This document shows, one piece after another, positions 62,730-64,000 of a stretch of 64,000 nucleotides of DNA. The DNA is taken from assembly GCA_947172415.1 (NCBI GenBank), contig OX359198.1:1333401-1397400 (forward strand), given 5' to 3'. Each line of letters opens with the position of its first letter. The first letter of the stretch is position 1. The position numbers were made by a program, and so were the translations under genes. The notes under the pieces are model-generated. The model was not told the origin of the DNA and ran no database searches. It worked only from the letters and a program-made list of their open reading frames with translations. The stretch comes from Chondrosia reniformis. Lineage: Eukaryota > Porifera > Demospongiae > Chondrillida > Chondrillidae.

Positions 62730-63600
62730 CTAGTTTGTTTAGAACGTCTAGTTATTCCAAGTCAAGACTGGTCTGTGAAGTACTGCTGGATCATGTTAGA
62801 AAACAGTATATAAAGTGAGGTGGTATTTACAGCAAGTTATAAGATTTACACTGCAATGATAAAATGTATGTATAGTACTTTCACCTGTTAATATGTACAC
62901 TGGTTATATATCTGTAATATAAATATTAGTTATCAGTATGTATATGTAGGTCCTCCTATATATTATGTGGAGGGAGTTCTCGTACATAGTACATTGTAAA
63001 GTGTATATAAAAGTTAAGAGGAGACTCTGGTTCCCATTAAGTGAACTTTGGTTCCACCCATTAGCTCATCAAGCTCCTCAGGGGACATGAGTGGGTGAGG
63101 TAAATCCAGAGTCAAATGATGAGACAAAATGTGTATAATTTTAGAATTTCACAAACTATACAACAATAATTGATTTAGGTCTTGAGCAATACTTTTAATA
63201 TATTTATACATTTGAATATGTATCAAAGTATGTATTATCTTTTGGAAGTTTATCTTTATATTATCTTTATCTGTCTATTGTGCTCACATTCTAAAACTAC
63301 AAGTACATTATTGGTATAGCACTGTATTTATAGGGTATACTTACTGTAGATGGTGATAGTGGAATGGAATATGTATTTGCTGTCAGTTTTGAAAGATTCA
63401 GACCTATTCTTGTCAGATGAGCTATACCAGAAGCATTTTGAAGAGAAGTGTATTCAGATTTGAGGAGTGCTAATGTACAAAGCACTAAGGAAGTGATTAA
63501 ACTTGTGAGTGGTCGGAAGAGGAAGAACTTAGTCTATATTTCCACTATTGGTGTGTTTGGAGGTGGACAAGTGGAACCAGATAAGTCACTTGAGTCTACA
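62730..63600 (+). pseudogene. Scrambled reductase-domain relics, copy 3
   Basis: 62735-62815 is a decayed YSKSK exon; 63350-63590 repeats the same exon fusion as 11268-11520 (EEKCI end joined to the SANVQSTKEVIK exon) with the same joint. Shared structure shows the scramble happened before the modules duplicated. Confidence 0.6.
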
Positions 63601-64000
63601 CATTGGTGACATGGATTCTGAGAATCAGAATATTTCCCTCATAGACAGGTTCGTACAATGAACATTGAAATATACGTCTATATTTGGTGTTAGGCTACAG
63701 GATATAACACCAGGAGAGGGACGACCAACATGTGACTGCATATTGAACTAATAATATATGAACAGATTATACCTGATCATAATATTATGGATGTGTAACC
63801 TTTGATAGTGCTAAATGGGGCAAGGTATTGCTTTACAAACTCAGCACTTAAATAACAATAATAATATAATATATGTATATACTAGATATGGGCACATCCC
63901 TCTACCAGGCAGCATGAAAGTGGTAGCTGAGTCAGTAAGCTAACAAAGTGGCAATGGCAGCATAATACTGGGGTGTCCAGATAAGGGACATTTGAATGTA

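Larger units (their letters stand above)
62213..64000 (+). pseudogene. CAR-like copy 3, 5' part (runs off right edge)
   Basis: First exon 62213-62306 (VSSCEVLNITVDNGTESS, CCNVESTG) with donor GTGAGT. The A8 adenylation exon survives only as about 63603-63648 (IGDMDSENQNISLIDR): its first half, with its acceptor, was lost in a deletion joining it to the scrambled reductase relic. 63650-64000 is intron without recognised features. The later exons, if present, lie outside the window. Confidence 0.6.

Noticed and set aside
1-64000. Bacterial operon or prophage
   Set aside because: Short exons with GT..AG introns in matched phase, LINE/SINE content and satellites show eukaryotic DNA.

Overview
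The window looks like metazoan nuclear DNA. Genes have many short exons with GT..AG introns, it is AT-rich, and it is full of MITEs, minisatellites and retroelement fragments. The protein content (ankyrin arrays joined to a Roc-COR GTPase and a death-fold domain; an adenylation/carrier/reductase gene) fits a demosponge such as Amphimedon. That identification is inference from memory of sponge gene families, not from a search.

Layout: the window is a tandem array of one two-gene module. On the minus strand is an ankyrin-Roc-COR-CARD gene (ANK-ROCO). On the plus strand, head-to-head with it across about 200-280 bp, is a gene resembling carboxylic acid reductase (CAR-like: end of an adenylation domain, carrier domain, thioester reductase). 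Four head-to-head junctions are visible near 9.9, 34.8, 45.6 and 62.1 kb. Minus-strand genes: copy A (1-9857, cut by the left edge), copy B (22664-34667, complete), copy D (36308-45540, only two of the repeating ankyrin exons and a different C-terminus), copy C (50810-61980, start codon lost). Plus-strand genes: copy 1 (10120-22584), copy 2 (45744-50704), copy 3 (62213 to the right edge), and an isolated first exon at 34944. Each CAR-like copy ends tail-to-tail within about 110 bp of the next ANK-ROCO stop codon.

The ANK-ROCO genes look functional in B (long open GTPase exon, consistent splice phases). They resemble the non-kinase half of DAPK1 (ankyrin, Roc-COR, death fold). Each repeating ankyrin unit is a pair of phase-0 exons (120 + 69 bp) on a period of about 520 bp; copies differ by gain or loss of whole units, including a recent 1032-bp duplication. 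The CAR-like copies look like decaying paralogues: copy 1 has a 1-bp insertion, copy 2 a 16-bp deletion and a lost 2-kb segment, copy 3 a truncated adenylation exon.

Mobile DNA: a 3.1-kb Tc1/mariner-like element carrying a second gene (proline-rich, BEN-like) plus its 570-bp deletion derivative, a piggyBac-like MITE, two mariner-type MITEs, a hAT relic with a nested MITE, a LINE 3' end, a tRNA-derived SINE sharing that LINE's tail, older LINE relics, fold-back elements, and an inverted-repeat element holding a well-folded type I hammerhead ribozyme with one core substitution. A 5.3-kb array of a 26-bp repeat fills one CAR-like intron.
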